A DNA stretch of 64,000 bases. Source: Simmondsia chinensis. Its lineage: Eukaryota > Streptophyta > Magnoliopsida > Caryophyllales > Simmondsiaceae. The stretch is from assembly GCA_018398585.1 (NCBI GenBank), contig JAGTTD010000013.1, forward strand, positions 33,063,131-33,127,130. The letters run 5' to 3'. Made by a program: the position numbers and the translations under genes. The number at the start of each line of letters is the position of its first letter. The stretch's first letter is position 1. The notes below the pieces were generated by a model. That model did not search any database. It was given only the letters and a program-made list of their open reading frames with translations, and had not been told where the DNA came from. Below, in pieces: positions 9,806 to 19,361 of the stretch.

Positions 9806-10721
9806 GGATCTCCTGCTGTGGGGTTTCCACAGCCAATTGTGCTGTGGACCCCAAAGAGAGGGATACAACAATAACAACAACAGATCCAGTGCCTTAAGGG
9901 CTCCCGCAGAAGCAGGGTCGGGGGGGTTGATGTACGTAGCCTTCCCCCTTCAGGGTGTTAAACAAAGAGAGGGATGTAATTATTTTTTTAATTTTAAAAA
10001 TTATTTAAATTATACTATATAAAATCATTCTAGAGAGATAGAGTTTATTTTTTTAAATTTAAGTTATTTATATAAAATAATTTTAAGTTATAAATTTATA
10101 TTTTGACTATTTATTAATTAGATATCTGTTAAATTTTTGTTGAATATAACGGATATCTAATTAATAAACAGTCATAATATAAATTTATATATTAAAATTC
10201 TGTTTAATTTTTGTCGTTATTTGATATTTTCAAACAAGATTTAACGGGTACTTAAATGATAGGTACCCGTTAAATATTTGTTTGAAAACATTAAATGTCA
10301 ACAAAAATTACTTGTTGAATTTTTGTTGAAAATATTGAAATGACTTGTTATATTCTCGTTATTGTAGCATATTTTAATATAACAAGTTATTTTGATATTT
10401 TCAACAAAAATTTAACAAGTACCTAAATAATAAATAGTCTAACAAATAAATTTATTTAAATAAATAAATAATCAAATAAACAAATTTATTTAAATGTTAA
10501 AATTATTAATTATATATAAATTATTTTATATAATATTAACACTATTTATATGTTTTAATTTATATAATTAAATTATTTTATATACTTAAATTATTTTATA
10601 TAATATAATTTAAATAATTTTTAAAATAAAAAAAATAATTACTTCTCTCCTCTCTCTCTCTCTAATTTTATGTGGGGGTTCACAGCACAATTGGCTATGG
10701 AAACCCCCACAGTAGGGGATC
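9806..10721. mobile_element. Long foldback (inverted-repeat) element
   Basis: The left end (9806-9852, with GGGGTTTCCACAGCCAATTG) and the right end (about 10674-10721, with CAATTGGCTATGGAAACCCC) are inverted copies. Pairing continues inward: the A/T block after 9975 is matched in inverse by 10605-10650. The middle holds three successive long hairpins (about 10090-10189, 10205-10310 and 10310-10421). There is no open frame, so it is nonautonomous. I could not identify a convincing target duplication, so the class (foldback DNA element or large MITE) is undecided. A SINE (9865-9962) interrupts the left arm only. Confidence 0.8.
9865..9962 (-). mobile_element. 5'-truncated Au-like SINE in the foldback left arm
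   Basis: The minus strand carries the Au SINE 3' body (GAAGGCTACGTACATC, then GCGGGAGCCCTTAAGGCACT) and a TTG-rich 3' tail. It is flanked by a perfect 13-bp duplication CAAAGAGAGGGAT (9852-9864 and 9963-9975). The tRNA-like head is missing, so only the 3' part was copied. The right foldback arm lacks it, so it inserted after the foldback formed. Confidence 0.85.
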
Positions 10722-10889
10722 TATCTCATTCCAAATTTTGTCATATTAATAAAAATAACCCTCTTTAACGTGATGATATTGTTTCTAGTCAATAGAGGTG
10801 ATGTGCCCACTATTTGTTTCACTTAATTTGCTTAAAAATATGGTGCCAGCTTTGTTGATGAAAAATAATGTCATCAAATCGGCGAAGAA

Positions 10890-11126
10890 CCAAAGAGGGC
10901 ACCAACACGCTGTCATCGGATCCCATTAGAACTCTGAAGTTAAGCGTGCTTGGGTGAGAGTAGTACCAAGATGGGTGACCTCCTGAGAAGTCCTCACCCT
11001 CAGGTTAGGAGCCCTGAAAAACAGCCTCTCTTCAGGTTAACACCCTTAAGGGTGAAGGCTGCGTACATCCGCCCCCAGACCCTGCGTAGGCGGGAGCCCT
11101 TGAGGCACTGGGTATGTTCCTTTTAC
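10890..11126 (+). mobile_element. Chimeric SINE: 5S rRNA head plus Au-like SINE body
   Basis: The first part (about 10899-10995) matches plant 5S rRNA and the second (about 10996-11126) matches the Au SINE body: ACAGCCTCTC, GAAGGCTGCGTACATCC, GCGGGAGCCCTTGAGGCACT. The same body occurs inverted at 9865-9962 without any 5S part. Degenerate direct repeats ATCGGCGAAGAA (10878-10889) and ATCGGAGAGGAG (11127-11138) agree at nine of twelve bases and bracket the whole unit, which suggests that head and body inserted together. It interrupts repeat R. A Cassandra-type TRIM (LTR with 5S) is a less likely alternative, as no LTR ends or primer site flank it. Confidence 0.72.
10899..10995 (+). pseudogene. 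5S rRNA-like segment (SINE head)
   Basis: From GGATCCCATTAGAACTC through GAAGTTAAGCGTGCTTGG, AGAGTAGTACC, GATGGGTGACC and GAAGTCCTC the sequence follows plant 5S rRNA with scattered substitutions. The internal promoter elements (box A around 10936-10952, intermediate element, box C around 10971-10993) are recognisable. The first 20 or so bases are altered or shortened and the last about ten are replaced by SINE sequence. It is therefore not a ribosomal gene but could keep RNA polymerase III promoter function. Confidence 0.85.
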
Positions 11127-11220
11127 ATCGGAGAGGAGTCTTTATACGGATATGTCAAAAACTTAGTGTGTTTTTTAATAAGGATTTTTAACTGAAAACC
11201 ATTTACATTTTAGGTGAGGT

Positions 11221-11577
11221 ATCGAAAAAACAGTTAACTTTTCTAATTTTTCAAAGTCACACCTAAACTTTTCAAAAAATTTTCAATATCATATCTAATA
11301 CTGACACTGATAACTTTTCATTAAATACATAAGAAATTACCAAACTACCCTCAATAAAACTTATTTTTTATCAATAAATTGCAAACAAGTTTACAAATAA
11401 GAAACACTTCTAAATTTTTTTTTTTTTGTGGCAAAACCATGTTGCAATGCGTCGAACCCTTAACAATTTTACGAGTTCAAAGGTGAAGGGTAATTTCATC
11501 ATTTACAAAATATATTATTAAATACAATTTATTTAAATTAAATTAAACTTAGTGTGTTAATGCATTTATGCCCAAAA
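11221..11577. other. AT-rich intergenic
   Basis: No gene seen. A poly-T run lies near 11416-11427. The sequence is A/T rich up to the COP-2 LTR. Confidence 0.45.
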
Positions 11578-11711
11578 TGTGGCTATTAAGATAATATCCC
11601 TTAGGATAATATCCCTGATATGTATTTATCCGTATATTCTGTATTCATATTATTATATAGACGTGCCTCAACAACCTTATTGGGCATGCTTCCCTAAAAT
11701 ATTTTCTCACA
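11578..11711 (+). repeat. COP-2 5' LTR
   Basis: The segment begins TGTGGCTATTAAG, ends TTCTCACA and is followed at once by the primer site. Its 3' half (CAACAACCTTATTGGGCATG, then TTTTCTCACA) resembles the corresponding part of the COP-3 LTR. The 5' boundary is inferred from the terminal TG only. Confidence 0.6.
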
Positions 11712-11723
11712 TAGTATCAGAGC
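11712..11723 (+). promoter_or_regulatory. COP-2 primer-binding site
   Basis: TAGTATCAGAGC, one G-to-A change from the tRNA-iMet complement TGGTATCAGAGC, directly after the LTR. The change fits decay of methylated cytosine on the other strand. Confidence 0.8.
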
Positions 11724-11934
11724 ATGCCTAATCCAAAAAAAAAAAAAATGAAACCTAAACCCTACCGGCGCCGCCCCCTCTCTCACGCCCTAGATTGGCC
11801 AGCGCTGCCGCTGTCACGGCACCACACCACTGTCTTCGGCGCTGCTCCCCCTCTTGTCTCCGGTACGTGGGTTTTCTCCCTCTTGTGGTGACTACACTAG
11901 GTGCATAGTGTGATATTCTCGATTGATCGAAGTT

Positions 11935-13200
11935 ATGGCAGCCAATCCCAACCCCCCGTCGTCCCTCGTCCAGCCTCGGTCTCCCTCCCTCCCGTCACCC
12001 ATGCCCGATGTTACCAAAACTACCAGCACCACTGTTCCGCAGCCGCCCACTCTTGGGCCCGAGCCTCCCCCCACGTCGGGAGCCCCCTTCTCGACATTGA
12101 ACAGTGGTACTTCCCGTCCTCCTTTTCAACTAGGTTACTCTGGCTCTCAATATAGTATCCCTACTCCTCTCCCTAGGTCATCTTACCTACCAGTTGCTCC
12201 TCCCATAAATCCACTTCCCACATCCTTTATTATGAGTCTCATAATTGTCAAACTAGAAAACCCTATTGATTATACAGCTTGGAGAGAACAAGTTTCTATG
12301 TTACTACGTGCCCATTGTCTTATGGGTTTCGTTGATGGTACTCTCCCTTGTCCTCCCTCTCAAAATCAAACACCAACAGGTATCTTTATTTCCAATCTTG
12401 ATTTTCAAACCTGGTCTTGTGTCGACTAAAGCATTAGGGCTTGTCTCTCTGCATCTCTTGCCCGGTCAGTTCTCAATGATGTTATTCTCCACCCCACATC
12501 CAAAGCTATGTGGGATGCCTTGGCCAAACGCTTTAGGGACCACTCCCTTGCCAAGGAATTTGACCTCCGATCCCAACTGGTTATTTGCGTAAAGATAACA
12601 AAACTATGACCGCTTACCTCACTTAACTCAAAACAATTGCCAATGACCTGGCTGCCATTGATTCCCCGGTCTCTAAACGAGAATTGGTACACTATGCTCT
12701 TTTTGGTCTCCCGCCGGAGTATGCTGCTTTTAACACCTTTAATCATCAATCTTTCCGTGATCTCTCGTTTGAAACTCAAGACAGCCCTCTTGGATGAAGT
12801 TGCTGCTTTGTCTCGCATTCATGCTCGGTCCCACGAACATGCACACGCCCTTACTGCCGTGGGACACTTGCCTAACACCTCGAGTCAGAATAGGGGTCGT
12901 GGTGGGCATGGGCGTAAGAGTCGTGGGCGTAACTCGAACCATCAAGGAGGTCAAGGAGGTCGTGGTGGTACATATGGTCAACCAAACTCAGAGTCGGGTC
13001 AACACCCTTACGATCAAGCATCGCCGGCACCACAACCGTGGGTCCGCAACACAGGTCCTACTCCGCGACCGCCTTACGAAGGTAGCCTTGGTCCCGGGCC
13101 TCTTGTTTGTCAGATTTGCCATCAAGTCGGTCATGCAGCCCCCCTTTGCCCACACCACTATGTCAATACTGACCTCTCTCACTCACTGTTTGCCATGTAG
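11935..13200 (+). pseudogene. COP-2 gag
   Basis: The start is the ATG at 11935 (MAANPNPP), matched by a similar start in COP-3. A proline/serine-rich N-terminus leads to VKLENPIDYTAWREQVSMLL, the UBN2/Retrotran_gag entry. A stop at 12427 and frameshifts follow; homology resumes with ELVHYALFGLPPEY-like sequence and, from 12637, a Gly/Arg-rich stretch (about 12890-12970). An intact CCHC zinc knuckle CQICHQVGHAAPLC (about 13110-13151) ends the protein. The stop at 13198 separates it from protease. Gag would package element RNA. Confidence 0.83.
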
Positions 13201-13660
13201 TTAGCAGATTCTGCTGATCCTACTTGGTACGCCGACTCTAGTGCTTCTAACCATATGACACCAAACCCAGGTATTTTGCAAAATATTTCTCCTTACTCTT
13301 GTTTTCCATCTATTCAGGTTGGCTATGGATCTCTATTACTTGTTACACATGTTGGCACTTCAAAACTGCGTGCTCCCACACACGATTTAACTCTTTCTAA
13401 AGTGCTTTTGGTTCCTGGACTTACTTATAACCTCCTTTTGATTAAACAATTGTGTCGTGACAGCAACTGTAGTGTTGAATTTGACTCATCCTCCTTTTGT
13501 GTCAAGGGCAATTCTACCGGGATGCCCCTACTCAGGATACTCAGTAATGGACCACTTTATGGCTTCTCACCTCACCTCACAGGACTTGTTGCACAGACTT
13601 CTCATGTAGACTTTGGCACCGATGCTTAGGACATTTAGGTCATTCTGTTTTTAATACTTT
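13201..13660 (+). pseudogene. COP-2 protease
   Basis: Translation through ADSADPTWYADSSASNHMT gives the copia protease active-site region with DSS in place of DSG, so the catalytic turn is altered. KVLLVPGLTYNLLLIKQLC marks the C-terminal part. A stop near 13627 interrupts the transition to the GAG-pre-integrase histidines (WHRCLGH-type block near 13615-13640). Confidence 0.8.
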
Positions 13661-14901
13661 ACGTAGTCGTTCTTTGATTCTTTCTAGCTCAAGTTCTAGT
13701 TCTATTAAACATTCTCAGGCCTGTTGTTTGGGCAAGTCACATCATTTACCTTTTGCTTGTGTTATGCATACTACTACTGCACCTTTACAATTAATACATT
13801 CGAATGTTTGGCAATCACCTCTTCAGTCTAATTCTGATTTACATTACTATGTGCTTTTTATATATGATTTTTCTTGCTTCACTTGGCTCTTTCCAATGAA
13901 ATAAAAAGATGAAGTGTACTCCATTTTTTCTAATTTTAAAACAAGGTTGAATATCATTTTAACACCATTATCAAATGTTTTCAAAGTGATGGAGGTTGTG
14001 AATTTGATAACAAATCCATGGCGCGCTCTGTAGAAAATTTGTCATACACTTTCGTCTTTCCTGTCCTGATACTCCACAACAAAATGGGGTGGCGGAACGT
14101 AAGCATCAACATTTAAGTGAAATGGTATAGATCCTTCTTTTTCAGGCACAACTACCATATGAATTTTGGGTCGATGTTGTTTGTACTGCGTGTTTTATAA
14201 TCAACCGATTGCCTACCCCACTTTTGCATAACATTTCTTCTTCTAAAAAAATTTTTAATCAAGCGCCAAACTACAATATTTTTTTGGTCTTTGGGTGTGC
14301 ATATTACCCCAACATCACAGCCCGTACCACCCATAAATTAGCCCCGTGCTCCATCCCCTGCGTGTTTCTTGGGTATACTGCTCGATATAAGGGCTATCGC
14401 TGTTTAAATCCTGCTATGGGTGGTGTACATGTTAGTCGTCATGTTTACTTTGTTGAGCACATTTTTCCATACAAGGATCTAGTCTCTAGTAACACTGTGC
14501 CGTCCATTAATTTTGTAATTGAGGTCCCTCTTTCCCTACCACTCATGCCTGACTTGCGCGGGGACTCATCGTCGGGTGCTCCACCCGCTGCAACCTTGGG
14601 TGCAGCACCAGTGACTCGGGTGTCTTCACCTGTTGTTCTTGATATGCACACCCTTGCACCCTCGTCCCCCTTGGTCACAGTGCCGGTGGCACAGGTGTCC
14701 TCGACAACCACCACCGTGCCTTCGCTGCCCTCGGCCGTGGCTTTGGTCCCGGCTGAGTTGCCCATGGACACGGCTTCGGCCCTGGTTCCCATGGCTTCCC
14801 CTCCATCACCCAAGGGTCACCCTATGCACACCCGTCTCAAGGACGGCATTTGTAAGCCTAAGCACATCCTTTCCCTCAACTCTGTTGTAGTAATCCAGTA
14901 A
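13661..14901 (+). pseudogene. COP-2 integrase
   Basis: The zinc-binding part is seen as SQACCLGKSHHLPF (about 13715-13755), followed by LQLIHSNVWQSPL with asparagine where the first catalytic aspartate usually stands (HSDVW). PQQNGVAERKH is recognisable near 14075-14105 across frameshifts. From 14209 a long frame holds LVFGCAYYPNITART and CVFLGYTARYKGYRCLN and then a proline/serine/alanine-rich linker to RT. The stop at 14899 replaces the glutamate codon seen in COP-3 (VVVIQE). Confidence 0.82.
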
Positions 14902-15210
14902 CCCACCTATTTTTCACAGGCTGCTAAAAATCCTCAGTGGCAGGAGGCTATGGCTGAGGAATTTAATTCCCTTCTCTTAAATCAGACTTGGGAACTTATT
15001 CCTCCTTCCCTCGCTCAAAATGTTGTCAGGAGCACTTGGAAATATAAAGTCAAGTATAAACCTGATGGCTCTGTTGATTGTTTCAAGGCTCGTCTGGTTG
15101 CCCAGGGTTTTCACCAGCATGAAGGCCTTGATTATTTTAAAACTTTTAGCCTCGTTGTCAAACCAACCACCATTAGGTTCATTCTTGCACTAGTTGTAAC
15201 CAATTCCTAG
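14902..15210 (+). pseudogene. COP-2 reverse transcriptase, N-terminal part
   Basis: EEFNSLLLNQTWELIPPS, STWKYKVKYKPDGSVDCFKA, RLVAQGFHQHEGLDY and VKPTTIRFILAL are the first RVT_2 blocks. The frame stops at TAG 15208-15210, where related elements have tryptophan. The same TAG occurs at the homologous place in COP-3 (49493-49495). Confidence 0.87.
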
Positions 15211-16143
15211 TCCATTCACCAGCTTGATGTTAAAAATGCATTTTTACATGGTTTTCTAAATGAGGAGATATACATGCGACAACCGCTTGGTTTTGTACAT
15301 CCCAAATTTCCTACGCTTGTTTGCCGTCTGTGTAAGGCTTTATATGGCCTGAAACAAGCACCTCGAGCTTGGTTTCACAGGTTTAGTTCGTTCCTCTATA
15401 GTTTAGGGTTCTAATGTAATAAGGCGGGTCCCTCTCTTTTCATTCATCGCTCGCCTACCAGCATTGTATGTCTTCTGCTATATGTGGATGACATCATCCT
15501 AACTTGCTCGCACCCGGATCTCCTCACCAAGTTCATTTCCTCTTTATCCACTCAGTTTGCCATGAAGGACCTTGGCCCGCTTCACTACTTTCTTGGTATC
15601 GAAGCGCATCACTCCCGACAAGGTTTGTTTCTTTCACAACATAAACACACCCTTGACCTTTTGGGCAAACATGACATGCTTGAGGCTAAACCTGTTCAGA
15701 CACCCATTCCTGCCCGGGTTCAACCTTCCGCGAGTGACGGGGTGCTACTTGAGGATCCCACCATGTTTCGTAGTGCCGTTGGTGCCCTCCAGTATCTTAC
15801 TATGACTCGACCCGACATCTGCTATACGGTTAACCATGTGTCCCAGTTCATGCATGCTCCAACGACTTTCCATTGGCAAATGGTGAAACGCATCTTGCGA
15901 TATCTTAAGCTCACTCCTGATCATGGTCTTATGATTACGCCTGATTCCTGCACTACAGTCACTGCCTATGCTGATGCTGACTGGGGTGGGTGTCCTGACA
16001 CTTGCCACTCTACCACTAGGTTTGCTCTCTTCCTTGGACCCAATCTCATTTCTGGGGGTGCCAAAAAGCAACCCACAGTTGCTAAGTCCACTACTGAGTC
16101 CGAGTACCGTGCCGTGGCCAAGCTTGTAGCTAAGTGTGACTAG
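15211..16143 (+). pseudogene. COP-2 reverse transcriptase, catalytic part, and RNase H start
   Basis: [34 protein letters not shown] and LLYVDDIILTC (about 15478-15510) preserve the YVDD catalytic pair. A stop near 15413 interrupts the part between them. From 15484 the frame is open for 219 codons through [45 protein letters not shown] and the RNase H entry TAYADADWGG. KQPTVAKSTTESEYRAVA is the conserved RNase H block. It ends at TAG 16141, where COP-3 has tryptophan. Confidence 0.87.
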
Positions 16144-16425
16144 ATCCGGTATCTTATGAGCGACCTTGGGCTGCGCCACTTTGGTCCTGTCCTTGTCTAC
16201 TGTGACAATGTGTTTGCCACATACCTTGCTGCCAATCCCATTTCCAATGATCACAGTAAACATGTCGACATTGATTTTCGCTATGAGCGTGAAAAGGTGG
16301 TCAAGGGTGATATCCAGGTTCGATACACACTTACCACTAAATAGGTTGTTGATATCTTCACAAAAAGATTGGCCACTAATCGCTTCCGCTACCACAAAGT
16401 CAATATGCACGTTGATGACTTTGAA
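16144..16425 (+). pseudogene. COP-2 RNase H C-terminus
   Basis: VYCDNVFATYLAANPISNDHSKHVDIDF and EKVVKGDIQVRYTLTTK are the last copia RNase H blocks; after another stop, DIFTKRLATNRFRYHK-like sequence continues to about 16425. The first block is quoted in part only. Beyond this point the COP-3 counterpart is lost. Confidence 0.8.
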
Positions 16426-16957
16426 AATTAGAAAAGTCAGGTGATTTTTTGATAATTCACCTAAAATGTAGGTAATTTTTAGTTAAAAAAACTCTTTTAA
16501 CAATTCAGAAAAGTCAGTATCCTTTTTATTATTTACAAAAATGGTAATATGTTAAAACATAAATAACATTTTATTCACTACTAGCTTTTGCCGTTCAACT
16601 TTCTTTATTGTATATGAAGGGTGCTATTAAAAATTTTTATTTGGAGCCCTGTAAATGTGAGAATCAGCCCTGCTTTCACCTGTCCTCTCTCTTCTCTCTT
16701 CTTTAATCTCACTCTTTCTCCTCCAACTCTCTCCTTTGTTCTCTCTCTCACTAACTCTCTCTCCTTCCCCTGACACCCAACTACCACCAGGTAAGCCATA
16801 GCAAACTGGCACCCAACTCACTCACCCGACTCCATCTCACACCCAGTGACATGACTCACCCTGCCAACTCACCTCGGCTCAACACCTAGCGGCCCAATTT
16901 GACATCCTCACCACCCAACTCATCCAACTCGCCAACCGAGTTACCCTTTCCAAGTTG
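16426..16957. other. Intergenic, CT-rich then CCAACTC-rich
   Basis: No gene. 16676-16775 is strongly CT-rich. From about 16795 many short CCAACTC/ACTCACC words recur, and similar words continue after GYP-2 at 19950, so GYP-2 inserted into this low-complexity tract. Confidence 0.55.
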
Positions 16958-17516
16958 TGACGCAGCGTGACAGTGGGAAAATAGGGGTACGGGAAGGATT
17001 TAGTAGCCTTTCCTTTAATTTTATTCATCAATAATAAAAAGAAAGAGGAAACATAACTCAGTTCTCACACCCGAGAAGAGAGGACTCTCAATAAGAGGCT
17101 AAAATCTCAAAATTAATCAACTAACGAAACCCTAGGCTTCTTCTCCTATATATAAAGAAGTTGTTTGAATACTAATAAAATACTAAAAGGGGAAAAGATA
17201 ATTCAAAAATTAAATATAAAAGGAGATCAATCTAAATCAACCTAAATCAATCTAAATGAATCTTCAATTATCTCCATGTATCTTCAAATATCTTCAAGGA
17301 TCTCGATGATAATGATCCCTATTGTCCTGCTATCGCCAAGCTATACCGAGCACGTTCATATCTGCAGCCACGTATCATCCTTGCCGCCAACCTATCTCCT
17401 TTCGCGTATCACCATAACTGCCGAGGTGTTGCCGGATCAACTATGACTTCAACCCCCGCGTCCCCATAGCAAGCACGGCCGCCAAGCTATCCGCCATAAG
17501 AGGCGGGGCTGCATCA
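16958..17516 (-). repeat. GYP-2 3' LTR (in element orientation)
   Basis: Aligns with 19362-19949 throughout. The minus strand shows a TATA-like CTTTATATATAGG near 17146-17158. It is about 29 bp shorter than its partner and starts TGACGCAG where the partner has TGATGCAG. Confidence 0.9.
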
Positions 17517-19347
17517 TTCTCTCTAGCTTGGAGAGAATTCGTCTTCGAATTCATTGCCGGATCATTTGGTTTAATTCTGCCCAGCCATGTTCCCTCACGC
17601 CTAGACTCCGTCTTACACAACTCCAATTCGCCAAACTTACCCAATTGTGGTTCATTGTCCCAGCTTGCCAAGTCTGCATCATTCTCTCCAAGCTTTGAAT
17701 TTCTTTATGCCAACCTGCAATCTTGCCGAACTCCAGTCTTTCATGCTTCTACTAGTGTGGGTTTTTGACCCCTTCCACCAACACATGGTTTGAAGTTTGT
17801 CCAGCCAAAGTGTGGACAACATCATCGGTTCGAGTTTGTCCTACCATTTCTCGTACAGCTTAGACGACAAAAGTGCCATGAACCCTACTCAGTAATGGAG
17901 TAGATCCAGTAACTCTCCTCTCGATACCTGACCCTTCCCCTATGGACTTGTGCTTACCGCCGTCACAACTCTCGGTAAAGAAGCATCTGTTATCTCTTCT
18001 AGCCTTTTAACCTTTTCTGCCTCACCTTCAAGATGTCCAACCAAGTTCCATCCTTTGTTGGCGTCAATATAGCTGATCCGCCTTTCTGTCTTGCCTAAAT
18101 GTAGATCATAATAAGTAGCCTCCACATTTGGCACCTGAAGTCCTCATGCCCCTCAAGGTTTATCCAGCATTAAATCTGTTTACTTGGTGAGGCATCGTCG
18201 TGAGCCTAGTCTTCCTGGTGTTACACCTTCTTTGTTAGTGGTAATAAGTATGCTAATCCTTCCAGAAGAAACTCCTTTGGTAGAATCCTTATTTTATCCG
18301 ACTACTCCCTCTCGTCAAGCATAGGTTCATCAAATTTGGGCTCTCCCCTGATGGCGCCTACTGGTGTAGCCACCAAGTCTGGCTTGCCAACTGCATTGGT
18401 GTACGCGGCTCTCTCTACCGGTTTTGGGTTTTCGAATGTCGACACACATGACGCCTCGACCTTCTTGGGTAGCAAGATGCTCCTTGTTCTCTCAAAGACG
18501 AAGCTATATGTATTTCATCGTCCATCGTGGATACCACCTCTATCATACTGCCATGGCCTCTCCAACAACAAGTGGCAAGCATCCATGGTCACCATGTCGC
18601 ACCAAACCGCATCCCGATATTTTGCCCCAATTGAGAAATTGACCAGACAACTTTTAGATATGATTACGTGATCATTTTTCTCGAGCCATAACATCTTGTA
18701 AGGGTTTGGATGCTCCTTCATCTTCAACCCTAGCTTCTGGATGGCTTCTTTGGAGATGGCGTTGTCACAACTCCCGAAGTCGATGACTAGGTGGCATACC
18801 CTCTTGCCAATGGTGCATATCGTCTGGAATATGTTTTGTCACAGCCAATCATCCCCTTTTGCTTCTTCAGGTGTGAAGCTAAATCGGCTTGCCAATAGTA
18901 AGCGACCCTCGTCACCCGCTATCTTCACTTCACCAATTGATGCCAACTCTTCCCGAGTTTCATCCACCACTATGGCACCTTTATCTTCATGCTCCAGAAA
19001 TTCATCACGGAGGCTGGTTTCCACGTTCCGTTCATCAACGTTGGAGTTGCCGATATTGAGCCGATGTCGCCTAGACACGAGATCCGGTAGATCAACATCC
19101 AATGCCGGATTCTGGATCTCGTCCTTCTTCTCTTCTTTAGCACCTGGTGTTAATGGACGTTGGGGCTAGGTTCCCGGTACCGAGTCGGGATTTTCCCCCA
19201 GTTGAATTAAGCAACTCTTGATTCATCGGAATCTCGCTTCTAAGTCCTCTAATCTCCTCTCGGTCTATCGTTGAACATCACGATCAAAAACGTCTTTGAC
19301 GGCGGTGTAACTCGGTAGCCCACGGGCCATCTCAGAAACCGTTCTCA
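17517..19347 (-). pseudogene. GYP-2 residual gag and protease-region coding
   Basis: Read leftwards on the minus strand from the primer site, fragments appear: LPSYTAVKDVFDRDVQR near 19310-19265 (gag start), then GDEGRLLLASRFSFTPEE around 18910-18860, and KSCLVNFSIGAKYRDAVWCD, MDACHLLLERPWQYDRGG around 18650-18530. The last two match the protease-flanking region of GYP-3 (24290-24800). No reverse transcriptase, RNase H or integrase motif remains. Multiple frames are needed, so nothing functional can be made. The apparent plus-strand frames here are shadows. Confidence 0.75.
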
Positions 19348-19359
19348 GCTCTGATACCA
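19348..19359 (-). promoter_or_regulatory. GYP-2 primer-binding site
   Basis: The minus strand reads TGGTATCAGAGC, perfect to the tRNA-iMet complement, two bases from the LTR end at 19362. It defines the orientation. Confidence 0.92.
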
Positions 19360-19361
19360 AC

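Larger units (their letters stand above)
10730..11220. repeat. Repeat R, copy C (split by a SINE)
   Basis: Sequence on both sides of 10890-11126 resembles two other places in the window. CATATTAATAAAAA near 10741 and GCTTAAAAATATGG near 10829 match 31290-32640 and 52745-53240, and AAAAACTTAG near 11158 matches the same repeat. This copy, unlike the other two, is not joined to a LINE endonuclease fragment. No coding frame is present. The nature of R is not known to me. Confidence 0.6.
11578..16425 (+). mobile_element. COP-2: Ty1/copia element, 3' LTR missing
   Basis: A short LTR (about 134 bp) and a tRNA-iMet-like primer site precede gag, protease, integrase, reverse transcriptase and RNase H. 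Homology to COP-3 is continuous to about 16425, where COP-3 goes on to its polypurine tract and LTR but this copy changes to unrelated sequence. The 3' LTR is thus absent, by deletion or truncation. Many in-frame stops (for example 12427, 13198, 14899, 15208, 16141) show decay. The short LTR and domain sequence fit the Ale/Retrofit-like copia group, an assignment I hold loosely. Confidence 0.85.

Noticed and set aside
10899..10995. Functional 5S rRNA gene
   Set aside because: The first bases are altered and the 3' end is replaced by SINE sequence; it is a single dispersed copy, not part of a tandem 5S array.
10890..11126. Cassandra TRIM LTR
   Set aside because: No TG...CA LTR ends, primer site or second 5S copy flank the unit, and the second half is Au SINE body. 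Not excluded completely.
14445..14813. Minus-strand 122-codon frame opposite COP-2 integrase
   Set aside because: It is the shadow of the Pro/Ser/Ala-rich integrase linker on the plus strand.
15745..16410. Minus-strand 221-codon frame opposite COP-2 RNase H
   Set aside because: Antisense shadow of a conserved RNase H frame; a similar shadow exists opposite COP-3 (50235-50690), which reflects shared codons rather than a gene.
18336..18671. Plus-strand 111-codon frame inside GYP-2
   Set aside because: GYP-2 codes on the minus strand; the protease-region motif MDACHLLL is read there, so this frame is a shadow.
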